Of a stretch of DNA of 64,000 nucleotides, positions 1 through 12,516 are shown in pieces. The stretch is taken from assembly GCF_964199755.1 (NCBI RefSeq), contig NC_133907.1, positions 1,741,001-1,805,000 of the forward strand, read 5' to 3'. A program made the translations under genes and the position numbers. Every line of letters starts with the position of its first letter. The stretch's first letter is position 1. The notes beneath the pieces are model-generated. The model had not been told where the DNA came from and did not search any database. It saw nothing but the letters and a program-made list of their open reading frames with translations. This stretch comes from Larus michahellis. Taxonomy: Eukaryota; Chordata; Aves; Charadriiformes; Laridae.

Positions 1-1384
1 AGTAGCATTCGTGGAAGAAGAAATCAAAGTGGGCATATCTGCACGGCTTTACCAATTAATCTATATTTGTGGGCAATACGCGTGCCTAACTCCTTTGGTA
101 GCATGTGCAAAGGCTTGTGTTTGCATAGGCAGCTGTGTGGTTTGGCAAAAATTGTGTGGGGTTTGGGTAAGCTTTGCTTCGTGTTTCGCTCACTCGACTG
201 TACCTAACTCTGCACACACCAAACCCCTTACTCTTCTGTCCGATAGAAAAAAGACTTTGAAAGATACATAATCTTCTTTCTTGGATGTATATGAAGATGA
301 TGTCAAGCAGTTTGTTATATTCACTTATGCATAATTTATTCAGCTGCACACAGTTATTTTTTATTATTATTATTATTATTAATTATGTGTGTATAGCCAG
401 AAAAGACAGGAAGGCTGTAACTGCTGCCTCATGAGAGATGCTTAATGTTAAGAATTCGGTTAGACCAAGATGTGTGATATGAGAAAAGGAGGACAGACGG
501 TGATAAATAGATCGTAGAACACAAAGGCTTTAATGACATTGATGGAGAGAAATATCATTTGTTTGAGACGATAGCCTTGGGAGCACAGGCTACTACTAGC
601 TCCCTTGCCAGGACTTTAGCTCTTTGTTGCTTTCTGTGAGCTGCGGATGTTCAGCGTTGTGGATGTGCGTTGCCTACGTTACAGCACATCTGGCTCTGAT
701 CTGCAACAAAATCTTGATGTGGACGCGGGAGCTGAATGATGCAAGCACGCTGGGGACGAGGGCAAGACGGTGTCCAGTTTAGACCAGGCATCCAGAAGGG
801 AGGGCACGGGCCCAGAGCAGCCTTGTTTGAAAAGCTGAACTGCAGCATTCTTGGGATCATGGTATTTCACTCTCTGGAAGAAAAAAACTATGTTTGGAAG
901 CAGAAAACAAAGATGCAAAGAGGAGCTTCACAGCAATAAACTACTCTCAGACAACATTTCGCCTTCATATCCCCCGTGCAATTCAGAGGTGTCACAGAAA
1001 CCTGATTGAAATGACATCAAATGTAATGCTTGTGATTTATTTCTGGTTTAGCTCAAAGAAAAACTTCACATTTCATGACAGAACTGAGTAAAGCCTTAAT
1101 AACAATTAATCTCCACAGAGACACTTATAATACCTACTTGCTGTGTTTAGACTTTTAGAAAAATGTACAAGGAAACAAACTGAACTTAGTGCTGGTGAAA
1201 AATTATTAATCTGGAATTCTTCATTATGCCATAAAAATGTAACATAGGAGTTGCCCTTTGGGAATCTTTATTTTTTTTCCTAATGCATGTGAATAATTGA
1301 AAACTTTTGCAAACGAAACTAAAATTCAACAAAATATTTCAGTGTGGGTTTGTCACTTTTTATCTACCTTTAATGTTATTCCAG
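1..1384. other. Gene-free AT-rich flank
   Basis: No exon, RNA gene or interspersed repeat is recognised here. Open frames are short (90 codons or fewer) and match no family I know. The only clear structure is the ATT trinucleotide run listed separately. The last 40 bases (about 1345-1384) are pyrimidine-rich and end in CCAG, so they could act as a 3' splice site for the GC-rich segment that follows. Confidence 0.6.
359..381. repeat. (TTA)n microsatellite
   Basis: About seven uninterrupted TTA units in an AT-rich setting. A simple sequence repeat with no other content. Confidence 0.85.
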
Positions 1385-1790
1385 GCATTAGAAGGCCCTG
1401 TGCCCGTTAGGTGTGATTCCGACGGTAGCCCTCTCGCCAGCGGTGCGCCTGGAAAGGCGCGGGCCCCCCTGGCTGGAGCGGGGAGCGCGACAGCCACCCT
1501 CTGCCGGCACGGGCTGCTGCCCCCGAGCGCTCCCGCGCTGCCGCTCCTCTGGCCGCACTCAGACACACACCAACACTGAACGGTGAGCTCGGCCGCTCTG
1601 ACTTTCCTTTTCTCCCACTCCAGTTCAGAGAGTGGCAGCTGGTTATTCAGTTACTCGCGCACTCCGGGCGTACCTAGACCAGCACACGACCTGCTTCTGC
1701 GCCGCCTCGTCCCTTACTCTGCAAGGACGCACAAAGACTCCGCTTCGGACAGAGGTACCTCTCCTTGCACGTACGGATGGGAAAAATCCC
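1385..1790 (+). promoter_or_regulatory. CpG island with exon-like borders
   Basis: The first 165 bases hold about 20 CpG by hand count and are about 70 percent G+C; CpG stays frequent to about 1790. The surroundings are AT-rich and CpG-poor. On the plus strand a pyrimidine-rich stretch ending CCAG (1381-1384) precedes it, and a good 5' splice motif, G|GTGAGC, begins at 1583. A 198-base exon at 1385-1582 is therefore possible. The open frame entering from upstream stops at 1577-1579, just before the donor, and the other two plus frames stop near the start, so an internal coding exon is unlikely. A non-coding transcript or an orphan CpG island fits better. No protein family is recognised. Confidence 0.45.
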
Positions 1791-4700
1791 TGTGGCTGGA
1801 TTAAATAAGTTTTCGGAGAAGTGAATTTGAGTTGTTATTGACTAGATCCTATGCTATGGTTTTCAGGCTTATGGACAAAATATTATTTAATGCTATCTAT
1901 CCCAGTCATTATAAAGATACGTTAAGTTGGGTTAAAATCAATTGTGGTTCTTTAGGTTCTCTATTGGAAATATAATTCTGCATTCCAAATTCAGTAATTC
2001 AGAGCTCTGCATAGTTTGTGGCTTTTCTTCGTACCCCCACCTTTTTTTTTTTTAATCAGACATACTTGAGAAATCAAAATTCAGCACTGAGCGTACAAAC
2101 AATGTCTTGAATTCTGCCTTTTTATAAGGAAAGAGTAGTATTCAGCTTTGTGTCTCAAAATGTTCCAGCTACGAAATGGATGAAAGCTTACAAGTTGCCT
2201 CAATCTATCAACAGGAAAAATAATAGTTTTGCTTCTCAACAATCTAGGTGTTGAGAAACCATCTCCAGATTCATTAAAGCATACCGTGGAAATAATTTTC
2301 TAGTGGGAGATATAATGAATGTGCGAGGCATTTTTACAACATGCAGGAGGCTATAAATTTTTAGAGAGTTTTTATTATTATTTCTCTGCTGTAAGTCATA
2401 TTTTGCTATATGTCATAAAGGTTTGAAAACTTAGAATGCTTTGTAATTACTCAGGAAAAAAAATTGACTCATTACATCTTAAATTCAGATAACAAAAGAA
2501 ATGCAGTGTTTGTGCAGGATGTTTACTAGTTCTGCTTATTGCGATGGGCCTAGGCCAAGGGCAAAGAGTTATAAAACTGTAGCTGCGTAAAACATCCTTT
2601 GCTGTTTGAGTGCACACAAACAATAACAGAATTCGTCTGAAAGTGATGGCTGATGGGATTCAAGGTGAAAATGTCCTTAGTAAGAATGTATTTTACATAG
2701 TAAGACATTCGTCTTTTGTTTTGTTATAAAAGCTCTGTATGTATCTTTGCTTTAGCAACACGGTCCCTACCTTTTTTCCGGCAGAAATATTCACGCATAT
2801 GTGCAGTAGAACATGGAATAAAACACATGTCCTAAAAAATTAATAAGCATTAATTTCAGTATCTGTAACGCTCTTTCAGTAGTTAATTTTCTAGCCAATA
2901 AAAATACAATAGAGTAACTCCTGTGCAAAATATACAGAATGAGAAGGGTGTGTGAGGATAGTCACAAGGAACTGTAGCCTCCTTGGTTGGCACTGGTTGG
3001 TAGGACGTAGGCCTTTGGGCTCTGTGATGCGGCTCTTAGTCCAACCTCGATGACCTGAGTATGAAATAGCATGAGTCTGTTTCATACAAGTGACAGAAGA
3101 CAGGCACCTGCCAAATATCCAGAAAGCGTTGCAGAGGTTAATCCCTAAGCGCGATCGGTGAAAGGCTCTGAGGTTGGGCGTCTCCTGGGGTCGCCCCCAC
3201 CACTGGAGGAGGCAACATGAAACTCGCTTCTGTCTCCGTGTCTCGCGGGGCAGGCTGCTGCTCCTGCTTGGACGTGCTCTGAATCCCTTTTGGGTTTGTG
3301 TGTAAACTGGAGAAGGTTTAGTGCTCTTCATTGACAGAAGAGCTGACCAGTCTGTTCCGTGCAGTAAATCTAAGAGCCGCATCCCTGAAAAGTCTGCTTG
3401 GAGTTACAGCGTGGGTGAGGAAGCACAATACGTAGGGATAACAGGCAGAAGTGTGGCATTTCTGAGGATGTGCTAGTTTGAGACTGAAAGGGACAGCGGA
3501 CACATTGTACTTCACTTAAATGTCATTTTCTTTGGAACACATCTGTGTGAATTGTATGTACTGATTTTGTTCGCTCTCTGAGGTGTTTATATCTTTGCAT
3601 GTATGTCTGAATACGTCGGCTTTTGTTTTCAATGTGCTGTTATCTTTTTTGGAAGCTTAGTCTTGCTGAGAAGTATTACTTTAAAATGAAAGTGAAATTT
3701 CAGAGCCAGAGTGAAGCCTTCCTTATAAACGTGTTTGGAATGAGTTGTTTGTTAAAGGCAGTTTACTACATCGTGTGCACGATCCCTTATAATTCACCAT
3801 CTGCAGTAAACATCGTTTGCAAACTCTCATTTCTTTAAAACAGACCTAAAATAATTGTAATAATATTTTCAGAGGAGTCACTGCCTGTCACAGAAGCGTT
3901 AAGTCCGGCTGAAGGGGAGGAGGGGGTGCTGCCATGCTTTCCATGTCAAGGTAGCTGCGGAGCCGGCCCGTTCCGCGGCAGTGGGGCTCGAGAACAGCAG
4001 GAAGCTCCTTCTCTTTGAAAAATGACTGCACTGGGGCTTGGCGTGTAGAAAAGTGAAAATGAGCCCATCCTTAACCACTTTGTAAATGTGTGTTGGTACA
4101 AATGAGCCGCAGAGAACCTTAGTCCATCTTCACATCTGAAGCTTTAAATTTATTTTTTTTTCTGCTTTGCAACCAAAAGAAAGAGAGGGAGATCTTTGTG
4201 TTGCAACATGTAAATTCCTGCCAGTCAAGTATGAGACAGTCTGATCAGCCAAGGATATTTGTCCAAATGTGAGTGGGTTTTGCTTTATCTGCTGAAGAAT
4301 AAAGCAGTGGTGGCATAGGGAGAAGTAGCAAGAGAAATTTTAACAATTTTTTTTCAAAAAACATATTTTTAAAACATATTACCTTATCCAAAACTATGCT
4401 CTGTTTCCTTATCTGATAAAAAATAATCTAAAAGATTTTATGCCATGAAGTACAAGTTTTCCCGGAAATGAGAGAGAATTCCAGGATCAGCAAGTTTGCA
4501 GGGTGGGTCCTACAATTGGGATAGGGTGTTGTTATCCTCATCCGACAATTCTCATTCCATATTTCAAATGAACTCTTGCCGTCGCTTGCCAATCATATTT
4601 TTTTCCTTTGCATTGCAGCATATAGGAAACCATGGCATTCTTAAAACTGCAGGTATTTTTGATATTGAATGAACGTTGGGAATATTTCAACTATAAATCA

Positions 4701-7700
4701 AAGAAAGCGAGGATAGAATGATGGGTTTTTCTAATGGCCCTGCTGAGGACTTTTTGGCAATAACAATGTGTCTGCACACATCTGTACAGCTGTCTACTGA
4801 CGGCACAAAAAGCTATCATTATATGCGATGGAACATCAAACAACTGTTTCATTAATGGTCCTATTATGAGAAAGTACAGTGACATTAGAATACCAGCATC
4901 TTGTTACTATAGATACCTGATTTCTCTGTAACACTCATGTTTTTCATAAACTTGCATATATCTGTGTGTGTTTTATACATATATATCTATAAATGTATTT
5001 GTATATACATTCCTGTTTCCTTCAGGAAGGAAGATCTTGCCTTTTCAAGCATTTAACGTACTTTGGTAGACATCATTATCCAAAGGACACTAGACAAGCT
5101 GTATTTGAATGGCTTGAGTTAGATAAAAGCGTTGTAAATGCAAATGCTCAAGAAAATAACTTTCTAATTCATCTTATCTAACAGACAACATATTTACTAA
5201 AGGCTCTGAGACTTGTCCGGTCTGTTCTACACATTTGCACTACAATGTTTGCATGTTGAGAGCAGGGGTTTGAGGAGATCAGGTTTGGGTGTGACCGCTG
5301 TAGCTGAGGCACAGAAAATTGTTTTAAATGTGCTGGAAAATGAAAGCTATGAATAATTACCATTCTTTTCCTTAGTTGTGCTCAGATAATATGTATTCAA
5401 AGCATTTCACAAACGGTAATTGGTTCTCACAATTTGTATGAGCTAGAGAAACGTGGGAATAGTACTTTCCTGACCACGTGGTAAAAAAAAAAAGTGATGG
5501 GAACTACATAATTTGCCTGAAAGGAGGTGGGGAGGGTCACATGGTAAATCACTGTGGAGATGAAATGAGATTTTTAGCCCTATTTGTGTACTTTAATCAC
5601 TGGACCTTCTGCCTCTGGGAAGACAAAACTGATGATGGGTTCAGATGTGCATCGCTACAACACCGGTGTGGATTTTTCCTAGGGGTTGGTTGGTTTGTTG
5701 GTTTATGAATATTTTTAAGATGCTGTTATGTTTAGAGATAAAAGCACATTGCTGAGTATCAGCATGCTACATATTGGTATAAAAAAATGCTGGCTTCAGT
5801 AAGCCAGTTGGACCAGACCTTACTCATTAGCTTTGCAACAGCTGGATCAGCCTAAGAGAGGAGAATTTGTCCTCCAGCTAATGGGAAAGCCATATACTCC
5901 ACGTTGCCTACGATTCAGTATGTATTTACTGGAATCTTGAGTTTCTTGTCTTTGAAGCTTATTTGCTTCGTATTTTTGCTGGTATTTTTTTCTGTATTTT
6001 CAAAAAATTGTTATAAAAATGATGCGGCAACTTCTAATGTGAAACACAGGCGCTCTGCTCAGCTGATGTCTGGAGCATGCAGAGATTTAAGTTCTCTGTG
6101 TTTCTCTGACCTTGGAGTCGTTTTGTTCTTGCGCTGTCAGTTGGAGTCTGGGCTGTGAGACGCTGAGCGTCTCTGGCAAGCTCTCTCCACTTCACTAGAG
6201 CCAGCGCTTTGCAGGATTAGCCCCCTCAGTGAACTCCTCTTGTGAAAAATTCCATCAATAACGCAATGCACAAACGTAGGATCTTGGTCGGAAAACTGTT
6301 TCTACTTCTTCTCTGCTTAAGCCATGGAAAGGAAGCAAAAGGAGAAGCTCTGAAGACATATCAAAGCCCATTTTCCTTTGAACGCAGCTTGATTGTGATG
6401 AGTTGTGTAGTGGTTTTGTGATGTAAGCAGAAGCCTTTTCAGGTACAACCGTTACCGAGTTCCTGGGGAGGGGAGCAGGGGTGAGTGTTCCTGCGCACCG
6501 GTGCAGGACACAGTCGCGAGTCTGTTTTTCATTCAGCACGTACGCGGCAGAACAGAGAGAAAAACATGTCATTAAATGTCATTAAATTCAAACATATACT
6601 CTTGCTAGTTAAAAATCGTGGCGTTAAAGCAGCCATGTCACCTTGCTCTGACTATTTAAACCCGTTTCCTTTCAGAAGAAATACAAGGCCTCAAAAATTA
6701 CAAGTAACAGCTATTCTTGATAGCCTGTACTTTATCCCAAAGTTAGACAAGAGAGGGGGGATCAAATATTCCATCATACTTACGTTTACAAAAAATGTAA
6801 GCAGTTTGTTTATAATTAATTATACCTTCATGTTCTGTAAAATTGCTGAAATTTGGAGACCTGAAAAATGTGAGAGACACTATCACTTCAGTTTAAAATT
6901 TGGATGCTAGCTAAGATTAAAGTTGAGGGGTTTTCTTTCTGAGATTTTCTTATACTCCTTTCTAAATGCTACCATTTCACACAAAATTGGGTTCTCTTTG
7001 GATTAATACATTTGAAAATTAAGTTGATTTATAACCAATTTTCTCCTCATTTAAACAGCGACCTGCAAGTGTTTCTCCAGGGATCAAACAGGATCAGAGA
7101 AATTATGTGTTGTTCGAGTTGTTCACTGAAGCAGAATCCCTCGCAAACATGTGCATATGGTGCTCGGCGCTTTAGGGATCAGACTAATACATTTACCTTG
7201 TTGTACATTTCTCTTCTCATCTTGAACCTGTATGTTCTCCTTACTAGGAATTCAAAAAAAACCAAACAACCAACAAGCTACTGCTAATTTGATGGCTGCA
7301 GAAATAATGTATTCCGTGTTATTCTCCTATTCAAGTCACAGCAGAGAAAGCGTACGATGTGCTGATGCTGAACACATCTGTTTGGAAACCCTGGTCAGCT
7401 GCTTAAGGACAGTTGGCAATTCCCCACCTCAAAATCAGGGGAAACTGGGCAGCAAAATTATCCTCCCTAAAGCTTTGAAGTAATGGGAGCGTTTTCTCTT
7501 TCTACAGTCAATGTTTAAACGCAGGCTATATTTAGAAAGCATAGCCATATGTCATCTGAGAATGAGACAAAAACTAAATGAAAACCCTAACTTGTTCTCT
7601 GAGCAGCAGAATTAATGGGACGTGATTTCCTGTAGTTTAGTCCCCTGCAGTCCCCTCAAGTCATTTCTGTCCCTCTGGTATTTTAAGTCTGTTGATTACC

Positions 7701-8464
7701 ATTGGGCAAACCCTTGGGTAAACGCGATGTCTGTCGTCTGCTCTGCGGAAGCTTCCTCTGCAGACGCACTCACCTGTAATGACTTCTCACTCCGTGGCAA
7801 CCTGCTCACGTGGACATTACCCATAAACCAGACCTTAGGTTTGTCGGAAAGCAATGGCAGTGAAATTACAAGATTTAAAAACTTGTCAATATAATTTCTC
7901 AAATGATCTAAACAGCTCCAGTGCTATTGCCGTTTCTGCTGCTAGATAATTCCCCAGTCATAACTCCTTCAATATGTTCCTCCAAACCACCTTTAAGAAG
8001 GGTCTGCCTCGGTGCGGCTCCGTTTGCATAATTGCTGCGTGTATCCTGAATGCGTCGGATGGCTTGCTGTGTATAATCACAGCGGGAAGTTCTCTTGCTG
8101 CTTGGCTACCTGAAGTGATAATGCATGCCCAAAAAAATGAGCTTAATGAAAATGTTTAGGATATCAAACTCAGCATCAGGGATGCTTAGAAAGGCGCTCA
8201 CCCGTGGAGGAAGGGCAGCATAATGCAGTAAGCTGTTGTAGAAAAGGTCAAGGTTTATAATTTCTCCCCTAAATTTCATGAAGAACACATTAGAAAAAGT
8301 CATGAGAAAGCAACCCTAATTTTTTGCTTATTCCAAAGCTCTAAGAAGCTTGTTTTCATTATTGAATATGTTGTCTAATTAACATAAAATGTATCAAACA
8401 TTGCAAAATGAGTACGCTGATTTGATAGTAAGTATGAATTATCAAAACCTACTGTAAAATAATT
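1791..8464. other. Gene-free stretch, nothing recognised
   Basis: About 6.7 kb without a supported gene. The longest frame is 163 codons on the minus strand (2891-3382). Its translation resembles no family I know, and it lies over a moderately CpG-rich patch at 3120-3260, so I treat it as chance. An exact octamer ATGCAAAT lies at 5138-5145. AT-rich simple sequence lies around 4940-5010. No transposon is confidently visible. Confidence 0.55.
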
Positions 8465-8580
8465 ATCATAGCATCATAGAATGGTCTGGGTTGGAAGGGA
8501 CCGTTAAAGGCCGTCTGGTCCAACCCCTCTGCAATGAGCAGGGACGTCTTCGGCTAGACCAGGTCGCTCAGGGCTCCCGC
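8465..8580 (-). mobile_element. CR1 LINE, truncated 3' end
   Basis: The segment opens with ATCATAGCATCATAGAATGG and continues through 'gggttggaagggacc', 'ctggtccaacccctctgc' and 'gagcagggac'. This is the reverse complement of the 3' end of avian CR1, a chicken-repeat-1 non-LTR retrotransposon. The terminal short repeat is on the left, so the element lies on the minus strand. Only about 115 bases remain; such severe 5' truncation is usual for CR1. There is no reverse transcriptase or other coding part, and it cannot move by itself. It is the best evidence that the window is avian. Confidence 0.93.
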
Positions 8581-9644
8581 CCATTATTTCCCCTCCATTT
8601 TAAATATTTCCACTGTGGAAAGGATATTTCATGTCTCAAAATTCCCTGAAGACCCAGGGTGAGATTTCTCAGGCAATTCCCTAAGCTTATTTCCCTATTT
8701 GAAAACTAAAATAAGTACTTAGCATTACACATAGGTGTGTGGACCATGGGGAAGCATCTGTCTCTGAAACAAATGTTTTATTGTCCCCTATTGATTGCGA
8801 ATGATTGCGTGGAGCCATTGTGGAGACAAGTTAAGGTTTCTGCAGATTTCACCCTGTTACGGGGAGCAACAGTGAGACCTGACTCCAAGCTCTCTGGTGC
8901 TTCTGCCAGCTTGGGGTCGACCTGTGCCATAGGAAGCCTCTTTAGGTCAGATGAGGAGATTTCCAATCTCAATCAAAAGAGCCAACATCGACACACGTTG
9001 CCGTGGACAGATTATTGGAGTCAAGTGTCTCGCCAGTGCCTTCTGCTGTTTCTAATATGCTTTGCTAATTATTTCAAGATGGAAGAAGATAATGGGAAAT
9101 AGGGAATGACACACTTTGTTTGTAGTTGGATTAAATTTATGAGCGATGCTAGGAAAGGATATGAGATGCAGAGTTATTATACGTGAGAAAAGTTAGAAAA
9201 TAAAAAAGGATGAAAACTGGCTGGGTAGGGTAAAGTTTAGCCTCAAAGTTAAAGATTTAAACCTGAACGAGGAGACTCATTAGGCTTTGAATAGGTCATC
9301 TCTTGCGTTCTGTAAAGAGAACAGTGATGTTCCCTGGTGCTCCTGTGGAAGAATGCAGGGGGAAAGAAAAGCATAGACAATGAAATAATAGGGAGAAAGC
9401 AGGCATTGCTATAGAATAAAGTTTCCACATTTCAGAAGCTGCTGTTACTCGGGTCAAGAGCCAGGGAAGAGGAGAAAAGGACTCAAAAGCCAAGAAATTT
9501 GACGGCTTTATTTCAAGCCTCAAACTGTGATTTCACTTCTTCTGTTTTCTTTTTTCTTAAACTTTTTTCCAGTGTACAGAATTTTAAACGGCTGTTTTTT
9601 AAGGTCTGTTGCCTCTCATTCCATTCTCTTGCACCAATATGCAG
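8581..9644. other. Gene-free stretch, nothing recognised
   Basis: Short open frames only, of 121 codons or fewer. No repeat or RNA gene is recognised. The right edge (about 9605-9644) is pyrimidine-rich and ends in GCAG, so it resembles a 3' splice site, but no matching downstream donor or coding similarity supports an exon. Confidence 0.5.
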
Positions 9645-9890
9645 TAGTGCAGAGTCAGGCGTGCCGAAAGAAGCATACGCTGAAGGGACGGAGGCTTTAG
9701 GGACTTCTGAAGGACATGGCGGAAGATGGAGCCGGGCCAGCGCCGAGGCGGGTGGCAGCGGGAGGCAGAACTGCTGCCGGGGGGAGCTGCTGCCCTGGCT
9801 CCACGCAGCCCCACAAAGGCCTGCTCAGGGCAGGCGCTTCTCCCGCCGGCGTTCCCGCGTCACGGCCTCGTCTCTGAGCACGTCAGACCC
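9645..9890. promoter_or_regulatory. CpG-rich islet
   Basis: About 17 CpG dinucleotides by hand count in the core 9718-9885, with high G+C, inside AT-rich DNA. The plus-strand frame that crosses it (9499-9909) encodes an Arg/Ala/Ser/Gly-rich peptide of the kind GC-rich DNA gives by chance; I recognise no protein. It may be an orphan CpG island, a distal regulatory site or locally unmethylated DNA. The sequence alone cannot decide. Confidence 0.45.
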
Positions 9891-10507
9891 CAGTTGTCAT
9901 AAAACATAAAACATTTCCTAGAGATCTCCAGGAGCAGGCAGGAAGGCGGCAGTGCTCTTAGCTCCGTGTTCCTGTTGGATGCATACCAGGAAATGGTTAC
10001 GTATGCTCTTTATATTTTAACAAAAATAAAGTTATATTAAAAGGAGACTCCTAAAAGGAGATAACATCAGTGCTTTCTTGGCAACGCTAGGGTCTGCAGC
10101 GCATTCCTGAGGAGGCAGAAGAAGATACAGCCAGTAACAAGTGAGCTAGTTTATACCAGATGGGAATTCAGCCCTCAGAAATAAGGTTTAAAATGCTATT
10201 ACTTCTGCAAGTTACAGTGGAGCTGGGAGTATACTCATTTTTATTCCTTATCTCAAGCACCACAAAAAGGGGAGAGTGAAGGGGAACCCCCCCAACCTGA
10301 AATACTTCAGTTTTTCACTCACTATCGTGGTCTGTATTTGCCCGATGACAGATGTTAGTTTCACTGTAGTTCGGTCCTTTTTTCCCCTGTACAGATGTGA
10401 TTTACTAGATCATAAATCAGTCACCACTTTTGGAATTTCAGCTAACAGATGTCCTCTTCAGAGATTTTAATATAAACACTGTTAACCCACAGATTCTTTT
10501 TGAGGAA

Positions 10508-10540
10508 ATGCCAGTTGCATATAAGAATGCCAATTGGCAT
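10508..10540. repeat. Twin palindrome with NFI-type half sites
   Basis: The 14-base sequence ATGCCAATTGGCAT (10527-10540) is a perfect palindrome. Six bases upstream, 10508-10520 reads ATGCCAGTTGCAT, a degraded copy of the same palindrome missing one G. The halves TGCCAA and TTGGCA are nuclear factor I half sites, here placed back to back instead of in the usual spaced dimer. Function is not established. Confidence 0.6.
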
Positions 10541-12482
10541 GAACGTAACTTGAACATTTGACATATTAATAGATTTTTTTCTGAGTGAAATAGATTTATT
10601 TTTTATAGAGAAGGCATGGCTGCTTTAGTTCTCCATTAGAGCCCCAGCTTGCAGTATCTGTTCGCTTGCAATGATGTCATTAACTAGAAAACAGATGCAC
10701 TCGTGAGCATCAGAAATCAATCATAGCTGTTGGCACTTTAATAAACAGCTGCCTTCTTAAATGGTTTGGAATAAACACTGATCATCACCAGCTCTTTTTG
10801 AAGGAAGATCAGTAGGTTATAAAACTGCTGATTAGAGGAGGGGAAAACCTTGAAATTATAAACTTAGTGGTTGAAAACCTCTGATTGAGTTATTTTAGAC
10901 TGTCAAAAGATTTACAGTAGAAAATAATTGCAAGATACTGCCTGCACCATAGAATATCTGTCACATGGCCCCCGGAATGGTGCCTGATATATTTACACGA
11001 ACTTCCTTCTTCAGAAATAGATTTTATGTAGGGGAGTTGATGGTATTAATAAGTCATTTATCAAACTTGAGCACAGCAGAATCTTACTGCTTTATTGCGC
11101 AGTTCAGAAGGCATTTGTTTAAAGACACCGAATTCCTTCCCTTGCTCACGGACAGACACTAAGAGAAAATGTGTTATCCTCCCTCTTTTCAGGAGGTGCT
11201 TCCACATTCAGGGCCTTTTCATGACCTGCGTATGGGCCAGAGGATTTAGCTTTGAGATAGCAGCTGCAATTCACAAAAAGTGCCTGGAAAAAGGCAACCA
11301 AATATCAAAGAGTGGCACAGTGAAACAGCACATCGCATTTCTCGCACCGTACTCAGATTAGCTTCAGCTCCACCTCGCTAAGTAGCTTATCAACAGAAGA
11401 GATGTAAGAATAATTCTACAGCAAATGCTTCATACGGCTTAGTGACAAAAAGGAGAGATACGTTACAATACATCCCGCTGTTGCCGGTAATCTGCTTGTT
11501 CTGGCTTCAGCTGCTGCTGGACGTGCCCCCTCGACGGCTGCTGTGGGGTGTCTGTGCGCCGCATTGTGCAGCCGGGTCACCCTCTGAACCTTTTGCAGTG
11601 TCGCTGGACCGCGCTGGTGTAACTCCTGGCATTGTTGCAGCAAGTTGCTCGTACGGCTTTGTCACGGTGCTGTAAAAATGTCTGCAGAACAGATTAGAGC
11701 TGAGAAAAGGAGTTATCTGCAAGTGCGGTTGTAAGCTGTGGGAGGCACAGACACAGGTTTGTCACGGGCCTTTTGTGCAAGGCTTTGCTCGTCGGGATTG
11801 TGATCTATGGCTGCAGCTTTTGGGAACTAATACAGATGATGATAGCGATAAAATGGCATTCGTGAAAGTCCTGCTCGATCCTTGGGAAATGTTACTTATC
11901 TCACCCAAAGCACCCATATATAGCAGATCCAGGCTGCACTCTATTATGAAAAATATGTACTCCAGAGTGGTTGCAAATGCTATTTGAAACCATATTCTTC
12001 AGTTCCAGACTGCCATGTTATTTTATATTTAGGTCCTCTTTCCAAATGGCTTGCAGAGGTCTACTGAACGATTATTCACTGGAATCAGCATCAGAACCTA
12101 TCCTTTTCCCCGGGGTCCTCATCCCTCTCTGCTCCCTCCCCCTGAGAATTTCACTGTGGCTGTTCCCTTCTTCCCTCTGTGCCGCTCGGGCCCTGCCAGA
12201 GGGACTTTTTCTCTCAGATCTGCTGTTCCGTAGCGCTCTAGGTCCTGGCAGCCGGGACAAGGAAAGAGGGAAAGTCCTTAGGGTCTCGCTGGATTGAGCA
12301 CGGCCAGCGCAGGAGGAATCATCAGAGATTCTAGGTGCCAAACTCTAACAAAGTTTTTATTGGTCATGTATAAACTGAAATTTTCGGGGGTGATACTTGG
12401 CAGAATATGAGCAGATTTAGAAAATATATTCTGGCTCTTGTAGGGAGTGCTAATACTTTGTATTAGTTCAACCAGTATTCAG

Positions 12483-12516
12483 ACACACACACGCACGCAC
12501 GCATGCACGCACACGC
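12483..12516. repeat. (AC/GC)n alternating purine-pyrimidine run
   Basis: Thirty-four bases alternate purine and pyrimidine without a break: an AC run, then mixed AC and GC steps, with a single AT step. Such tracts are prone to left-handed Z-DNA and to length change. It is otherwise a simple repeat. Confidence 0.85.

Noticed and set aside
3040..3060. 'gtccaacctcgatgacc', like a CR1 3' piece
   Set aside because: The word order does not fit either strand of CR1 and no terminal repeat follows.
2891..3382. Open frame of 163 codons, minus strand
   Set aside because: No family recognised, no exon borders, length within chance for 64 kb.
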